In this document: piece after piece, positions 24,253 to 32,712 of the stretch
Layout: each line of letters starts with the position of its first letter
How positions within the stretch are numbered: the first letter of the stretch is position 1
NCBI GenBank assembly: GCA_021295915.1
Contig: JAGWBK010000007.1
Coordinates: 40,298 to 87,853, forward strand
Origin: Dehalococcoidia bacterium
Lineage (GTDB): Bacteria; Chloroflexota; Dehalococcoidia; Lucifugimonadales; UBA1123
Direction: 5' to 3'
DNA length: 47,556 nucleotides
Translations under genes and position numbers: made by a program
Notes under the pieces: generated by a model
What the model saw: the letters and a program-made list of their open reading frames with translations, nothing else
Told to the model about the DNA's origin: nothing
Database searches by the model: none

Positions 24253-24927
24253 TTGATAATAGACATCCATACTCACACCTACCCCACGTCTGTCGACAGC
24301 TTTATCGATGCTGATGAATTGATCGAGCAGGCCAAGAGCATCGGGCTCGACGGGGTTTGCATAACCGACCACGATGGCTTCTGGGACCATAGAGAAGTTG
24401 ATGACCTCTCGAAGAGGCATAATTTCCTGGTCCTGCCGGGTTGTGAAGTGACGACCGAAGAGGGCCATCTGCTCGTCTATGGTCTTCGCAAGTACATCTT
24501 CGGAATGCACAGGGCAACCTTCGTAAAGGACAAGCTCGATAGGGAAGAGGGTGCGATGGTTGTTGCTCATCCCTACCGAAGGACGTACAGGAAGGGCGCG
24601 CATACAAGCGAGTCCGCGTACCACGAGATGCTCGAGCGAGCCTCGCGAAACCACGTCTTCGACATGGTCGACGCTGTCGAGGTGATGAACAGCCGTGGCC
24701 TGGAGGAAGAGAACGCCTTTAGCCGCGATCTGGCGAAGTGGTTCGACCTCCCGGGGACGGGAGCAAGCGATGCCCACAAACTGGAAGATATTGGTACATT
24801 TGCCACAGAGTTCGAGCGTCGGATTACCTGCCTCGACGACCTCATAACAGAGCTGCGAGCGGGACGGTTCAGTCCGGTAGTGCTGGATTCGGCCCGGAAT
24901 CCTGTGCTCTCTGGAGCCGCCCTCTAG
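24253..24927 (+). CDS. PHP-domain metal-dependent phosphoesterase
   Basis: 224 residues from TTG 24253. PHP domains are trinuclear-metal phosphoesterases. The metal ligands are visible: 'DIHTHT' at the N-terminus, 'ITDHDGFW', a Glu in 'VLPGCEVTTEEGHLLVYGL', 'VVAHPYRRTY', and 'TGASDAHKLEDIGTFATEF' near the C-terminus. It lacks the polymerase or histidinol-phosphatase extensions, and resembles the short PHP proteins that hydrolyse nucleotides or oligonucleotides. The start has no nearby ribosome-binding site, so it could begin slightly differently. The cyclophilin lipoprotein ends 117 bases upstream. Confidence 0.85.
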   Translation: MIIDIHTHTYPTSVDSFIDADELIEQAKSIGLDGVCITDHDGFWDHREVDDLSKRHNFLVLPGCEVTTEEGHLLVYGLRKYIFGMHRATFVKDKLDREEGAMVVAHPYRRTYRKGAHTSESAYHEMLERASRNHVFDMVDAVEVMNSRGLEEENAFSRDLAKWFDLPGTGASDAHKLEDIGTFATEFERRITCLDDLITELRAGRFSPVVLDSARNPVLSGAAL

Positions 24928-24990
24928 CATCAGCATCGTTCGTGGGTTGCTTTCACCCACGCAAATTCGGAAGACCGAGTACCGAGCCCG

Positions 24991-25980
24991 ATGGCACCAA
25001 TACTCGAAGTCAATAATCTCCACACCTACTTCGCAACCAACGAAGGCATAGTAAAAGCCGTTAATGGCGTGTCGCTGTCGCTGGACGAGGACAGCATTCT
25101 TGGCGTGGTTGGAGAGAGTGGTTCCGGTAAGACCATGACAGCGCTCTCGATCCTGAAGCTCATACCTTATCCGGGTCAGGTCGTTGCCGGCCAGATATTG
25201 TACGAGGGCAGAGACCTCCTTCAGATGAGCGACGACGAGATGCGCAACATCCGGGGGCGGCAGATTTCTCTGATCTTCCAGGATGCGGCTTCCGCCCTGA
25301 ACCCTGTCATCACTATCGGCAGCCAGGTCGAGGAACTGATGCTGGAGCACACGGCCATGAGCAAGCGTGAAGCTCAGCAGGTCACAACCGATCTCCTCGC
25401 CAACATGGGCATCCCGGACGCTAAGCAGATGCTCGGACGCTACCCTTTCCAGCTAAGCGGCGGAATGTCACAGCGCGTGATGATGGCGATCGGGGTCGCT
25501 CTGAAGCCAAGGATCCTCATCGCCGACGAGCCCACATCCAACCTCGATGTCACTCTCCAGGCCGAGATGCTCCAGCGTCTGCGTATTCTGAGGCAGGAGA
25601 GCGGCACCGCGATTATGCTGATAACCCACGACCTCGGCGTGATCGCTCAGATGGCCGAGAACGTTGCCGTTATCTATGGCGGATACGTCGTCGAGTACGC
25701 CGACACGCCAACACTGTACAGGCGTCCGATGCACCCATACACGTGGGGACTGTTCCAGTCTCTGCCACGCCTTGACGCCGTCAACCAGAAGCTCAGACCC
25801 TTGGCCGGCGCTCCGCCGCAGATGCTAGACCCGCCTGACCAGTGCCCGTTCCTGCACCGGTGCTCGAAGGCGACCGTAGAGTGCCGCACGAGTCCACGGC
25901 CCCCGCTCCTCGAGGTTGAGCCTGGTCACGCCCTCGCCTGTTACAACCCCATGGAGTTCGAGGAGACTGCCCGAAATTAG
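24991..25980 (+). CDS. oligopeptide/dipeptide-type ABC transporter ATPase (OppD/DppD-like), orphan
   Basis: 329 residues. Energises uptake of peptides or similar solutes through an Opp/Dpp-like importer. Walker A 'GESGSGKT', Q-loop 'SLIFQDAASALNPV', signature 'LSGGMSQR', Walker B 'ILIADEPTSNLDV' and the switch 'ITHDLGV' are all there. The C-terminal oligopeptide-type extension with cysteines ('QCPFLHRCSKATVECRT'), which holds an iron-sulfur cluster in some homologues, is present. Usually this protein pairs with OppF and two permeases; none is adjacent, so partners must be elsewhere (possibly with the substrate-binding protein at the left edge). Its stop overlaps the end of the HAD gene by 4 bases. 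Confidence 0.92.
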   Translation: MAPILEVNNLHTYFATNEGIVKAVNGVSLSLDEDSILGVVGESGSGKTMTALSILKLIPYPGQVVAGQILYEGRDLLQMSDDEMRNIRGRQISLIFQDAASALNPVITIGSQVEELMLEHTAMSKREAQQVTTDLLANMGIPDAKQMLGRYPFQLSGGMSQRVMMAIGVALKPRILIADEPTSNLDVTLQAEMLQRLRILRQESGTAIMLITHDLGVIAQMAENVAVIYGGYVVEYADTPTLYRRPMHPYTWGLFQSLPRLDAVNQKLRPLAGAPPQMLDPPDQCPFLHRCSKATVECRTSPRPPLLEVEPGHALACYNPMEFEETARN

Positions 25981-26837
25981 CTGTTCGGGCGACCGTCCGG
26001 GGCCAGAGACCGCATTACGTAAGTAGGAACGTCATCAGCGGCCAGCCTTGTTAAATCCTGGGTCGACACCCCGGTCCCGACTAATGCCGACGCTATCCCG
26101 AAGCTGTTTGCGCCCCTGATATCGGTGTCAGGCGTGTCGCCGATCATCACCATGTCCATCGTGCCACTACGGCGATACGCCTCTTCGTAAATGGCGGCGT
26201 GCGGCTTGCCAAGCCTTGTGAACCTTAGTTCCGAACGGTCCGGGTATCGCAACGCAAGCGCGCCCTCGAACATCTGGGCAACCGTTCCGCTGGCGAATGC
26301 GAATCCTTCGTCGCTCGGGTAGATCAGGTCCGGATTGGGCAGGATCAGCCTGGGAGGACGACCTGAATCAATAAGCCGGAACAGGCCTGTCAACACTACT
26401 CTACCCGTCTCAAGCAACGGAAAACCGCTCTGGTCGCCAATGACCAGTGCTTCGAAGTCACCGTCGGCAGACACAACAACGCCACCGGCAGACTCCACGT
26501 AACGCTCGCTATCAACTGGTCCGAGTACTACGCAACGCATCCCTTCGAGTCCATGCTCACTGAAGTGACCCTTCAGTAGGCTTCCAGAAGTGATAATGCG
26601 TCCGGCGTCGATGGCAAGACCAAGGTTCTCGTAACGGGCGGCCCGCGTCTTGGGAAGGGCCGAGGCGTCATTCGTCAGGACGAAGTAGGGTTTGTCTGCC
26701 TCGTTGAGGTGATCAATTGCCTCTCGTGCCCCGGGGATGACCAGATCCGAGTTCGCCAACACGCCATATGCGTCGAACAGTATGACCGAGTGACGCTCGA
26801 TCAGGTCTTTCAGAGTGACCTCTGGGACGTTGGTCAT
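25977..26837 (-). CDS. HAD superfamily hydrolase, NagD-like (class IIA)
   Basis: 286 residues. Motif I reads 'LFDAYGVLAN' with D22 as nucleophile, but the second aspartate of the usual DxDG is replaced by Y24. The cap ('YFVLTNDASALPKTRAARYENLGL') is the NagD/IIA type. Motif III is 'RLGKPHAAIYEEAYRR' (Lys), and motif IV 'VMIGDTPDTDIRGANSFGIASALVGTG' is complete. The DxYG form is typical of haloacid dehalogenases and of some phosphatase-like families, so substrate and reaction are uncertain. Last gene of a minus-strand set: threonine dehydrogenase, SDR, HAD (12 bases after the SDR). Confidence 0.86.
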   Translation of the reverse strand: MTNVPEVTLKDLIERHSVILFDAYGVLANSDLVIPGAREAIDHLNEADKPYFVLTNDASALPKTRAARYENLGLAIDAGRIITSGSLLKGHFSEHGLEGMRCVVLGPVDSERYVESAGGVVVSADGDFEALVIGDQSGFPLLETGRVVLTGLFRLIDSGRPPRLILPNPDLIYPSDEGFAFASGTVAQMFEGALALRYPDRSELRFTRLGKPHAAIYEEAYRRSGTMDMVMIGDTPDTDIRGANSFGIASALVGTGVSTQDLTRLAADDVPTYVMRSLAPDGRPNS

Positions 26838-26849
26838 CTATTACCAGCG

Positions 26850-27617
26850 CTACTGGGCAGTGTAACCACCGTCTATGATCAGTTCTGCTCCCGTCACGTA
26901 TGACGACTGGTCTGAAGCAAGGTAGAGGGCGCCGTACGCTACCTCCTCGGGCTTGCCGTACCTGCCCATTGGCGCGTTTTCCGTCGCGACGTACTCTTGA
27001 TCTCCGAACGTCTCGGAGCCTTCCCAGCCTGCCTGGGTCATGGGTGTCTGTATTGGCCCCGGATGTATCGTGTTGACCCTTATCCCATCACCGGCGTACT
27101 GGACCGCAGCAGACTTGGAGAAGATCCTCACGGCCCCCTTTGAGGCGTTGTAGGCTGCGGCTACATTGTCCTGGCCGATGTTGCCGCTGATGGACGAGAT
27201 GTTGATGACTGAGCCACCTGTTCCCTGGCTCTTCATCTGGGTTATAGCCGCCTTGGTGCCGAGAAAGACGCCCTTGGAGTTGATGTCCAGGATCCGGTCC
27301 CACTCTTCGACTGTCGTCTCTTCGATCGACACCCTGCTTGAGATACCGGCGTTGTTGACGATTACGTCCAGCTTGCCGAACTGCTCGACCGTCCTGCTAA
27401 TCGCTGCATCCCAGTCAGACTGCTTGGTCACGTCAAGTGTGACGAATATCGCGTCGCCGCCCGTCTCGTTGATCTCAGCCTCAGTCTGGCGTCCTTCAGC
27501 TTCCAGCACGTCCGCGATGACGACCTTCGCCCCCTCTCGCGAGAACAGCTTGGCTTCGGCTGCTCCCATCCCCCGGGCGCCTCCGCTAATCAGGGCCACT
27601 TTGCCTTCGAGTCTCAT
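26850..27617 (-). CDS. SDR family NAD(P)-dependent oxidoreductase
   Basis: 255 residues. Classical short-chain dehydrogenase: 'GGARGMGAAEA' cofactor loop, a basic-acid pattern 'IADVLEAEGRQ' (Asp after the second strand, favouring NAD), 'NNAGIS', catalytic Ser in 'VINISSISGNIGQ', Tyr-x3-Lys in 'YNASK' and the C-terminal 'YVTGAELIIDGGYTAQ'. Resembles cyclopentanol or 3-alpha-type steroid/alcohol dehydrogenases; the substrate is not decidable. A GGAGG ribosome-binding site precedes the ATG. Probably in one operon with the threonine dehydrogenase upstream and the HAD gene downstream. Confidence 0.93.
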   Translation of the reverse strand: MRLEGKVALISGGARGMGAAEAKLFSREGAKVVIADVLEAEGRQTEAEINETGGDAIFVTLDVTKQSDWDAAISRTVEQFGKLDVIVNNAGISSRVSIEETTVEEWDRILDINSKGVFLGTKAAITQMKSQGTGGSVINISSISGNIGQDNVAAAYNASKGAVRIFSKSAAVQYAGDGIRVNTIHPGPIQTPMTQAGWEGSETFGDQEYVATENAPMGRYGKPEEVAYGALYLASDQSSYVTGAELIIDGGYTAQ

Positions 27618-27663
27618 TCCTCAGCCTCCTGGCAACTTAAAGCTGCACATGCAAAAAGCGTCG

Positions 27664-28629
27664 TTACACCGCTTCCACTCCCAGCTTAACGGAGAGGTTC
27701 TTGATCATGTCGTCCACCATCGTGTCGAGGTCGTATGAAGGACTCCAGCCCCACTCGTCTCTGGCCGCAGTGTCGTCAAGCGAGTCGGGCCACGAGTCTG
27801 CGATTCCCTGTCGAAGTGGGTCTATATTGTACTCGATTACAAAATCTGGAATCCGTTTCCTAATCGCCGCCGCCAGCTCGTCCGGTGTGAAGCTGATCGC
27901 CGTCACGTTGAAGTCGGCGTGATGCCTGAGTTTCGATACATCAGCCTCTGCAAGGTCCATTGTCGACTTGATGCAGTCCGGCATGTACATCATCGGGAGC
28001 CGCGTGTCAGGTCCCAGGTAGCATTCGTACCTGCCTTCCCTGAGCGCTCCGTAGAAGATTGCCACAGCGTAGTCGGTTGTCCCCGCCGTGGGCTCTGTCT
28101 TCCAGCTAATGATGCCCGGCAACCGCAAGCCCCGGACGTCCAGCCCCAGCCTCTCGAAGTAGTAGTTGCCAAGCAGTTCTCCGAATACTTTGGAGATGCC
28201 GTAGAGCGTGTTCGGCCTTTGCAGCGTTTCATTGGGCGTATCCACTGCCGGAGTATCAGGCCCGAACGCTGCTATCGAGCTTGGAACGTTGACTTGGGTT
28301 ACCCGTGAGCCCGCAGCTGTCTCCAGGACGTTGTACAGGCCGTTGATGTTGACCGCATGGGCAGTCTGCCGATTGGCCTCGGCTAAAGCAGATAGAATCG
28401 ACCCCAAGTGGTAGACCACGTCAATGCCCAGATCGCGAATCGCAGCTTCGACGTCAGTTTGCACCGTCACGTCGAGCGTGATCGACGGTCCGCCGTCGCG
28501 CACGTCATCCGGTAATGGAGTACGATGCCCGGCGGCGACCACACTGTCGCCTCCATACTTCTCCCGAAGCGCCGGGACGAGCTCCGAGCCGATCTGCCCA
28601 GCCGCTCCCGTGACCAGTATCCTCGTCAT
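27664..28629 (-). CDS. L-threonine 3-dehydrogenase, SDR type
   Basis: 321 residues from ATG 28629 (an AGAGG lies just upstream; ATG 28662 would add 11 residues). NAD-dependent oxidation of L-threonine to 2-amino-3-ketobutyrate. It is built like UDP-galactose 4-epimerase: 'VTGAAGQIGSELVP' at the N-terminus, 'YHLGSILSALAEAN' and 'VPSSIAAFGPDTP', then YxxxK in 'YGISK'. The block 'LRLPGIISWKTEPTAGTTDYAV' with 'LPMMYMPDC' and 'FTPDELAAAIRKRIPDF' is diagnostic of the epimerase-like TDH family found in animals and some bacteria. No glycine C-acetyltransferase is adjacent. It would feed glycine to the GlyA encoded 12 kb away. Confidence 0.85.
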   Translation of the reverse strand: MTRILVTGAAGQIGSELVPALREKYGGDSVVAAGHRTPLPDDVRDGGPSITLDVTVQTDVEAAIRDLGIDVVYHLGSILSALAEANRQTAHAVNINGLYNVLETAAGSRVTQVNVPSSIAAFGPDTPAVDTPNETLQRPNTLYGISKVFGELLGNYYFERLGLDVRGLRLPGIISWKTEPTAGTTDYAVAIFYGALREGRYECYLGPDTRLPMMYMPDCIKSTMDLAEADVSKLRHHADFNVTAISFTPDELAAAIRKRIPDFVIEYNIDPLRQGIADSWPDSLDDTAARDEWGWSPSYDLDTMVDDMIKNLSVKLGVEAV

Positions 28630-28714
28630 GTCAGGCCTCTTGCCAAGAGTGAGCGGCGCCATTGTATATTCAAACTACCGTGATTAACACCGCGCACTTA
28701 GAGGACTTCAAAAG

Positions 28715-29638
28715 ATGCCTTACCCAGAGATCGATGTACCCAGACTGGTCCAACTCCTCCAGCACCCGAACGGCCCGTGCGACGTGGTCATCGACACCGA
28801 CACAGCCAACGAGATAGACGACCAATTCGCGATTGTCCACGCAATACTGTCCGAAGTCCTGAACGTCGAGGCCATCTACGCTGCCCCATTTCACACCGAG
28901 TGGACCCAGACATCCGGACCTGACGAGGGAATGGAACTAAGCTACCAGGAAATCCTCAGGGTACTGGACAAGATGCACACAGCGTTTTCTGGGCCAGTCC
29001 TGCGAGGGTCGGCCGAGTACATGTCCGCTCCCGATAGGCCTGTGTCCAGCGAGGCTGCCGGTGACCTCGCCGCGCGAGCTATGGCTGACCGGGACGGCCC
29101 TCTCTACGTGCTAGCCCTCGGAGCCCTCACCAATGTCGCGTCGGCGATCTTGGTGGAACCCGCCATAGTGAGCAGGATGGTAGTCTTACCCCTCGGCGGC
29201 TCGCCATACGAGACCGGATCGTTTGCTGACCTGAACTTCACAGAAGATGTCCACGCGGTCAGGGTACTCTTCGACAGCGGCGTCCCGGTTGTCCACGTCG
29301 TCGGATACGTGGTGTCCGAGATGATGAGAACGACCGAGCCCGAGATGTCCCGCTACCTCAAGGGAAGAGGTGCGCTCGGGGATTATCTATACGAACTGTA
29401 CAGAGACTTCGTGTCGGACTTCCCGGGTAGAAGCAAGCCGATCTGGGACATGGCCGTGGGCGCCTGGCTTATGAGTCCAGACTGGACAAGCAGTCACCTG
29501 ACTCCCAGTCCGATCTTCAACGAAGGCCTGCGCTACAGCTTCGACCCGACCCGCCATCCCGTGCGCGTCCTAACACGCGTGAACAGGGACGCGGTGTTCA
29601 ATGACCTCTTCGAGAAGCTGGAGACCCTTAATCGTTGA
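28715..29638 (+). CDS. nucleoside hydrolase family protein
   Basis: 307 residues. Inosine-uridine nucleoside N-ribohydrolases split ribonucleosides into base and ribose. The metal-binding N-terminal motif is 'VIDTDTANEIDDQFAI' (25-40). It has Asp residues at D27, D29, D35 and D36, but Ala-Asn where classic members have Gly. 'LYVLALGALTNVASAIL' and 'VLPLGGSPYETGSFADLNFTED' (the usual GG and N-x-D motifs) follow. 'IWDMAVGAWLM' near the end replaces the usual His-containing 'HDP' stretch. So it belongs to a divergent branch; activity on purine or pyrimidine nucleosides is unproven. It overlaps the end of queF by 11 bases. Confidence 0.85.
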   Translation: MPYPEIDVPRLVQLLQHPNGPCDVVIDTDTANEIDDQFAIVHAILSEVLNVEAIYAAPFHTEWTQTSGPDEGMELSYQEILRVLDKMHTAFSGPVLRGSAEYMSAPDRPVSSEAAGDLAARAMADRDGPLYVLALGALTNVASAILVEPAIVSRMVVLPLGGSPYETGSFADLNFTEDVHAVRVLFDSGVPVVHVVGYVVSEMMRTTEPEMSRYLKGRGALGDYLYELYRDFVSDFPGRSKPIWDMAVGAWLMSPDWTSSHLTPSPIFNEGLRYSFDPTRHPVRVLTRVNRDAVFNDLFEKLETLNR

Positions 29639-30086
29639 GTCTCAACCTATCGGCTAGTTCCCTTGAGGCCTCGTGAGAGACGCTGACCTTCGTGTGCAGC
29701 CCGCCTCTGACCTTGTAGTCCAGCGAGATCGTTAGCCTTCTGGGACTGCACAGCGCCACCAAGTCATTAAGAATTCGATTCGCCGCGTGCTCCTGGACGA
29801 TCCCCACCCCTTCGTAGCTCAGCAGGTAGTACTTGAGCGACTTCAGTTCAATACAGAGGCGATCTGGGACATACCTGATCTCGAGCGTTCCAAAGTCAGG
29901 CAGATCTGTCCATGGGCAAACAGCGGTGAATTCATCGGTGTCGATCACGACCTCAGCACCGCTATTTGGGTAGTCGTAGTCAAATGCGAGTAGGCACCCT
30001 GGGTCAATCTCCTCCTCGGTCTTTGGCTTCCTGTGCAGGTCGTTCAGACCCTGATACTCCCTCTGGAGTTCTTCGATTGTGGGCAT
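29628..30086 (-). CDS. queF: NADPH-dependent 7-cyano-7-deazaguanine (preQ0) reductase
   Basis: 152 residues, the short (unimodular) QueF length. It reduces preQ0 to preQ1 in queuosine synthesis for tRNA. The catalytic cysteine C57 is in 'FTAVCPWTDLPDFG' with D64, and the NADPH motif is 'ELKSLK' (80-85) followed by 'YYLLSYEGVGIVQEHAANRI'. In most members the Cys motif is CPxTGQPDF; here it is CPWTDLPDF, a small change at the nitrile-binding loop. A tunnelling-fold protein, cytosolic. The other queuosine genes are not in the window. Confidence 0.92.
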   Translation of the reverse strand: MPTIEELQREYQGLNDLHRKPKTEEEIDPGCLLAFDYDYPNSGAEVVIDTDEFTAVCPWTDLPDFGTLEIRYVPDRLCIELKSLKYYLLSYEGVGIVQEHAANRILNDLVALCSPRRLTISLDYKVRGGLHTKVSVSHEASRELADRLRLND

Positions 30087-30195
30087 CTGGCTCTCTCTTA
30101 CTTGCGGCCGACAACTCGGTGTTCGGTGTCATCTATACTACAGGGACTCCCTCCTGTCATAAGGACAGTACGGTCCCGTTAGAAGGATAGCTAGG

Positions 30196-30792
30196 ATGGC
30201 AAACCCTATCAAACTGAAAACTCAACGTCTTCTCCTGCGCCCCTTCGAGTTAGGCGACGCCCGAGACGTTTACGAGTATGCGCAGGACCCTGATTGGTCA
30301 CAGTTCCTTCCTCTGCCAGTTCCGTACACTTATAGAGACGCCGAGGAGTTCGTCGCGAGATCATTCCTGACTTCATGGGAAACTGATCCGATATTCGCCA
30401 TCACGCTGAACGGGAAAGTCATTGGGTCGTTCGATGTCAGGGTAGATCTCAAGAACAGCGCTGCTGAAGTCGGGTACGCCCTCGGCAAAGCCCAATGGGG
30501 TCAGGGCTTCACGGCTGAGGCCGGCGCCGCCGCGATGGATTGGGCATTCAGAGAATTCGGACTCGCTCGAATCGTCGCCAGGGCCGACATTGAAAACCAT
30601 CAGTCCTGGAAGGTCATGAAAAAGCTCGGTATGCAGAGAGAGGGGATTGCACGCAGCAGCGGCCCCAGCCCGCGTGACCCAGGGAGCAGGGAAGACACGG
30701 TAGCCTACTCAATTCTGCGACACGAGTGGGAACAATTGACCACCGTCACCTCCTACCAGCGTGTACCTGTAACAGATTCGCGAGATCGATGA
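30196..30792 (+). CDS. GNAT family N-acetyltransferase (RimJ/RimL type)
   Basis: 198 residues. 'LKTQRLLLRPFELGDARDVYEYA' and the acetyl-CoA loop 'VGYALGKAQWGQGFTAEAGAAAMDWAFREFGLARIVARAD' are typical of the RimJ/RimL group that acetylates protein N-termini or small amines ('NHQSWKVMKKLGMQREG' at the end). The target is unknown. Its last four bases are the ATGA that begins ccmA, so the two are translationally coupled. A TATACT lies 57 bases upstream as a possible -10. Confidence 0.9.
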   Translation: MANPIKLKTQRLLLRPFELGDARDVYEYAQDPDWSQFLPLPVPYTYRDAEEFVARSFLTSWETDPIFAITLNGKVIGSFDVRVDLKNSAAEVGYALGKAQWGQGFTAEAGAAAMDWAFREFGLARIVARADIENHQSWKVMKKLGMQREGIARSSGPSPRDPGSREDTVAYSILRHEWEQLTTVTSYQRVPVTDSRDR

Positions 30793-31517
30793 CTTCTACC
30801 GAGGAACAGTTCGCAGTCCAGATCCGGGGCGTGACCAAGTCCTTTGGGCGCACTCCAGTCTTGAAGAGTATAGACCTTGATGTTCCCCAGGGAACGGTGT
30901 TGAGTCTGCTCGGGCCCAACGGGTCCGGCAAGACCACCCTGATCAGGGTACTGTCGACCCTCACCAAGCCCGACGCCGGTGAAGTTCGAATTGGCGGTGC
31001 AGGTATTGGGAGGCAGAGTGCCCGCCTCCGACGTCTGATCGGCGTAGTTGGACACGATCCGCTCCTCTACGACGACCTCACAGCCCGTGAAAACCTCAGA
31101 TTCGTCTGCAGGATATTCGATCTCGACCGAATCGACGAGCGCGTTCACTCTGTGTCAGACCGCATGGGTATGGCTCCCGATCTCGACAGGAAGATCGGAG
31201 CGATGTCCCACGGCATGAAGAAGAGATTCAGCATCGCGAGAGCACTGCTGCACGACCCCCATGTGTTGTTACTCGACGAGCCCGAGACCGGCCTCGATCA
31301 GGAGGCGCTTTCGCTCCTGGACTCGGTGATTGCCAGCCGGTCTGAGTCGGGCCGGACGGTCATCATGACCACGCACAACCTTGAGCGTGCTGTGGCCCTG
31401 GGAGACCGTATGGCGATACTCGCAAGCGGCCGGGTCGCCTATGACGAGACTATCGATGCCGTCGACCCGGATGCCTCACGCCACGCCTATATCCAACACG
31501 TGGGTGCCAATCGGTGA
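30789..31517 (+). CDS. ccmA: heme exporter ATP-binding protein
   Basis: 242 residues from ATG 30789, overlapping the GNAT stop. The ATPase of the CcmAB exporter used in system I cytochrome c maturation. Walker A 'GPNGSGKT' (42-49), signature region 'MSHGMKKRFSIARALLHDP', Walker B 'VLLLDEPETGLD' and 'TTHNLERA' are complete. The SHGMKKR form instead of LSGGQ is normal for CcmA. The following gene is ccmB, sharing a GTGA overlap. Other maturation genes (ccmC, ccmE, ccmF) are not visible, so it may also serve a different exported substrate. Confidence 0.9.
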   Translation: MTSTEEQFAVQIRGVTKSFGRTPVLKSIDLDVPQGTVLSLLGPNGSGKTTLIRVLSTLTKPDAGEVRIGGAGIGRQSARLRRLIGVVGHDPLLYDDLTARENLRFVCRIFDLDRIDERVHSVSDRMGMAPDLDRKIGAMSHGMKKRFSIARALLHDPHVLLLDEPETGLDQEALSLLDSVIASRSESGRTVIMTTHNLERAVALGDRMAILASGRVAYDETIDAVDPDASRHAYIQHVGANR

Positions 31518-32221
31518 GAAGCTACTTCGGTGTGGTGTTCGCGATTCTGGCCAAGGACCTGCTTCTCGAACTGAGGACCAAGGACATCCTGGTGACGACC
31601 CTCGTGTTCGGCCTTCTGGTCATCGTAGTTTTCAACTTCGCACTGGATCCGACACCGGCCATGATTGCGACCGTCGCTCCCGGAATCCTTTGGGTGTCGT
31701 TCACATTTGGGGGAGTACTGGGACTGAACCGCTCGTTCAGCATCGAGAGTTCCCACGGAAACCTGCAGGGACTCATGCTCGCTCCCGTCGGACGCGACGC
31801 GATCTACTTCGGCAAATTTCTCAGCAACTTCCTGTTCATGGTTGGCGTGGAGGTGGTCATATTCCCCCTGTTCCTGGTGCTATTCAACCTCCCGCTGACT
31901 GTATACTCGGTTATCCCGGTGTTGATACTCGCGACAATCGCGATTGCCGCAGTCGGGACCGTGTTCAGCGCAATGGCGGTCAACACGCGGTCACGAGAGG
32001 TGATGCTGCCGTTGCTGTTCTTTCCGGTAGTGGTGCCGGTCATAATCGCTGCTGCTGAGGCCACAGGTATACTGCTTCGGGATGCCGTCTCCACAGACGG
32101 GGCCTCAACCTTCAGGCTGATAGGCCCCGGAGTCTCAACCTGGATTCCCATGCTCGTGGTATTCGATGCCGTTTTCTTGGTAATCTGCCCAGCAGCGTTC
32201 AGCTTCATAATCGAGGACTAG
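31514..32221 (+). CDS. ccmB: heme exporter membrane protein CcmB
   Basis: 235 residues from GTG 31514. Six hydrophobic helices, with 'ILAKDLLLELRTKDILVTTLVFGLLVIVVF' (two parts: 'KDLLLELRTKD' and 'VTTLVFGLLVIVVF') at the N-terminus, 'LMLAPVGRDAIYFGKFLSNF', 'TVFSAMAVNTRSREVMLPLLFFP', and a final helix 'VFDAVFLVICPAAFSFIIED'. These match CcmB. Acts with CcmA in the cytoplasmic membrane, moving heme or releasing heme-loaded CcmE. The JAMM peptidase gene follows 23 bases later. Confidence 0.92.
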   Translation: MRSYFGVVFAILAKDLLLELRTKDILVTTLVFGLLVIVVFNFALDPTPAMIATVAPGILWVSFTFGGVLGLNRSFSIESSHGNLQGLMLAPVGRDAIYFGKFLSNFLFMVGVEVVIFPLFLVLFNLPLTVYSVIPVLILATIAIAAVGTVFSAMAVNTRSREVMLPLLFFPVVVPVIIAAAEATGILLRDAVSTDGASTFRLIGPGVSTWIPMLVVFDAVFLVICPAAFSFIIED

Positions 32222-32244
32222 CAGCAGGCAATACGGACAAGACC

Positions 32245-32712
32245 ATGAACATACCCGCAAACATCCTGGCCGAGATTTACCGACATGCAAGGGAGAACTT
32301 TCCCAACGAGTGCTGCGGCTGGCTGATCGGCCCAAGAGACTCCGACACCGTGGTTCGAGCGAGACGCGCGGTGAATGCCTATCAACCGTCAGCCCATCCG
32401 ACCGCTCCCGACCGGACCGCGGAGACCGCATACGTAATCGACGGAGCCGACCTGATCGAGTTAAACAGCACCATGGACGATCCGGAGCCGCCCCGAGTCA
32501 TCTACCACTCGCACCCCAATGGCAGGGCCTACTTCTCTGAGACCGACCGTAGAGTCGCCACAGACCCATGGGGCGATGGCCCGGTCTACCCGGTCCGGCA
32601 GCTCGTCATTGGTATAGATGCCGAGCGCGTCGTCGAGGCGCGACTGTTCGATTGGGACGACGACGAGAACGGGTTTGTTGAGGTAGCCAGTTTCGACGGG
32701 GCGCAGATCTAG
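32245..32712 (+). CDS. JAMM/Mov34 (M67) family metallopeptidase
   Basis: 155 residues. The zinc site is complete: E22 in 'NECCGWLIG', then H88, H90, S98 and D101 in 'HSHPNGRAYFSETD' (HxHP...SxxD). Bacterial JAMM proteins of this size remove or process C-terminal tails, for example of sulfur-carrier ThiS/MoaD-like proteins. No such carrier gene is next to it. It is probably the last gene of the GNAT-ccmA-ccmB unit. Its stop overlaps by 4 bases the end of the convergent lipoprotein gene. Confidence 0.9.
   Translation: MNIPANILAEIYRHARENFPNECCGWLIGPRDSDTVVRARRAVNAYQPSAHPTAPDRTAETAYVIDGADLIELNSTMDDPEPPRVIYHSHPNGRAYFSETDRRVATDPWGDGPVYPVRQLVIGIDAERVVEARLFDWDDDENGFVEVASFDGAQI

Noticed and set aside
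24217-25350. 377-codon open frame on the minus strand
   Set aside because: It is antisense to the PHP gene and to the first third of the OppD-like gene, both with full motifs; no recognisable domain or ribosome-binding site.
30087-30195. preQ1 riboswitch upstream of queF
   Set aside because: The short preQ1-I/II patterns (C-rich loop followed by an A-rich pseudoknot strand) are not found on the minus strand here.
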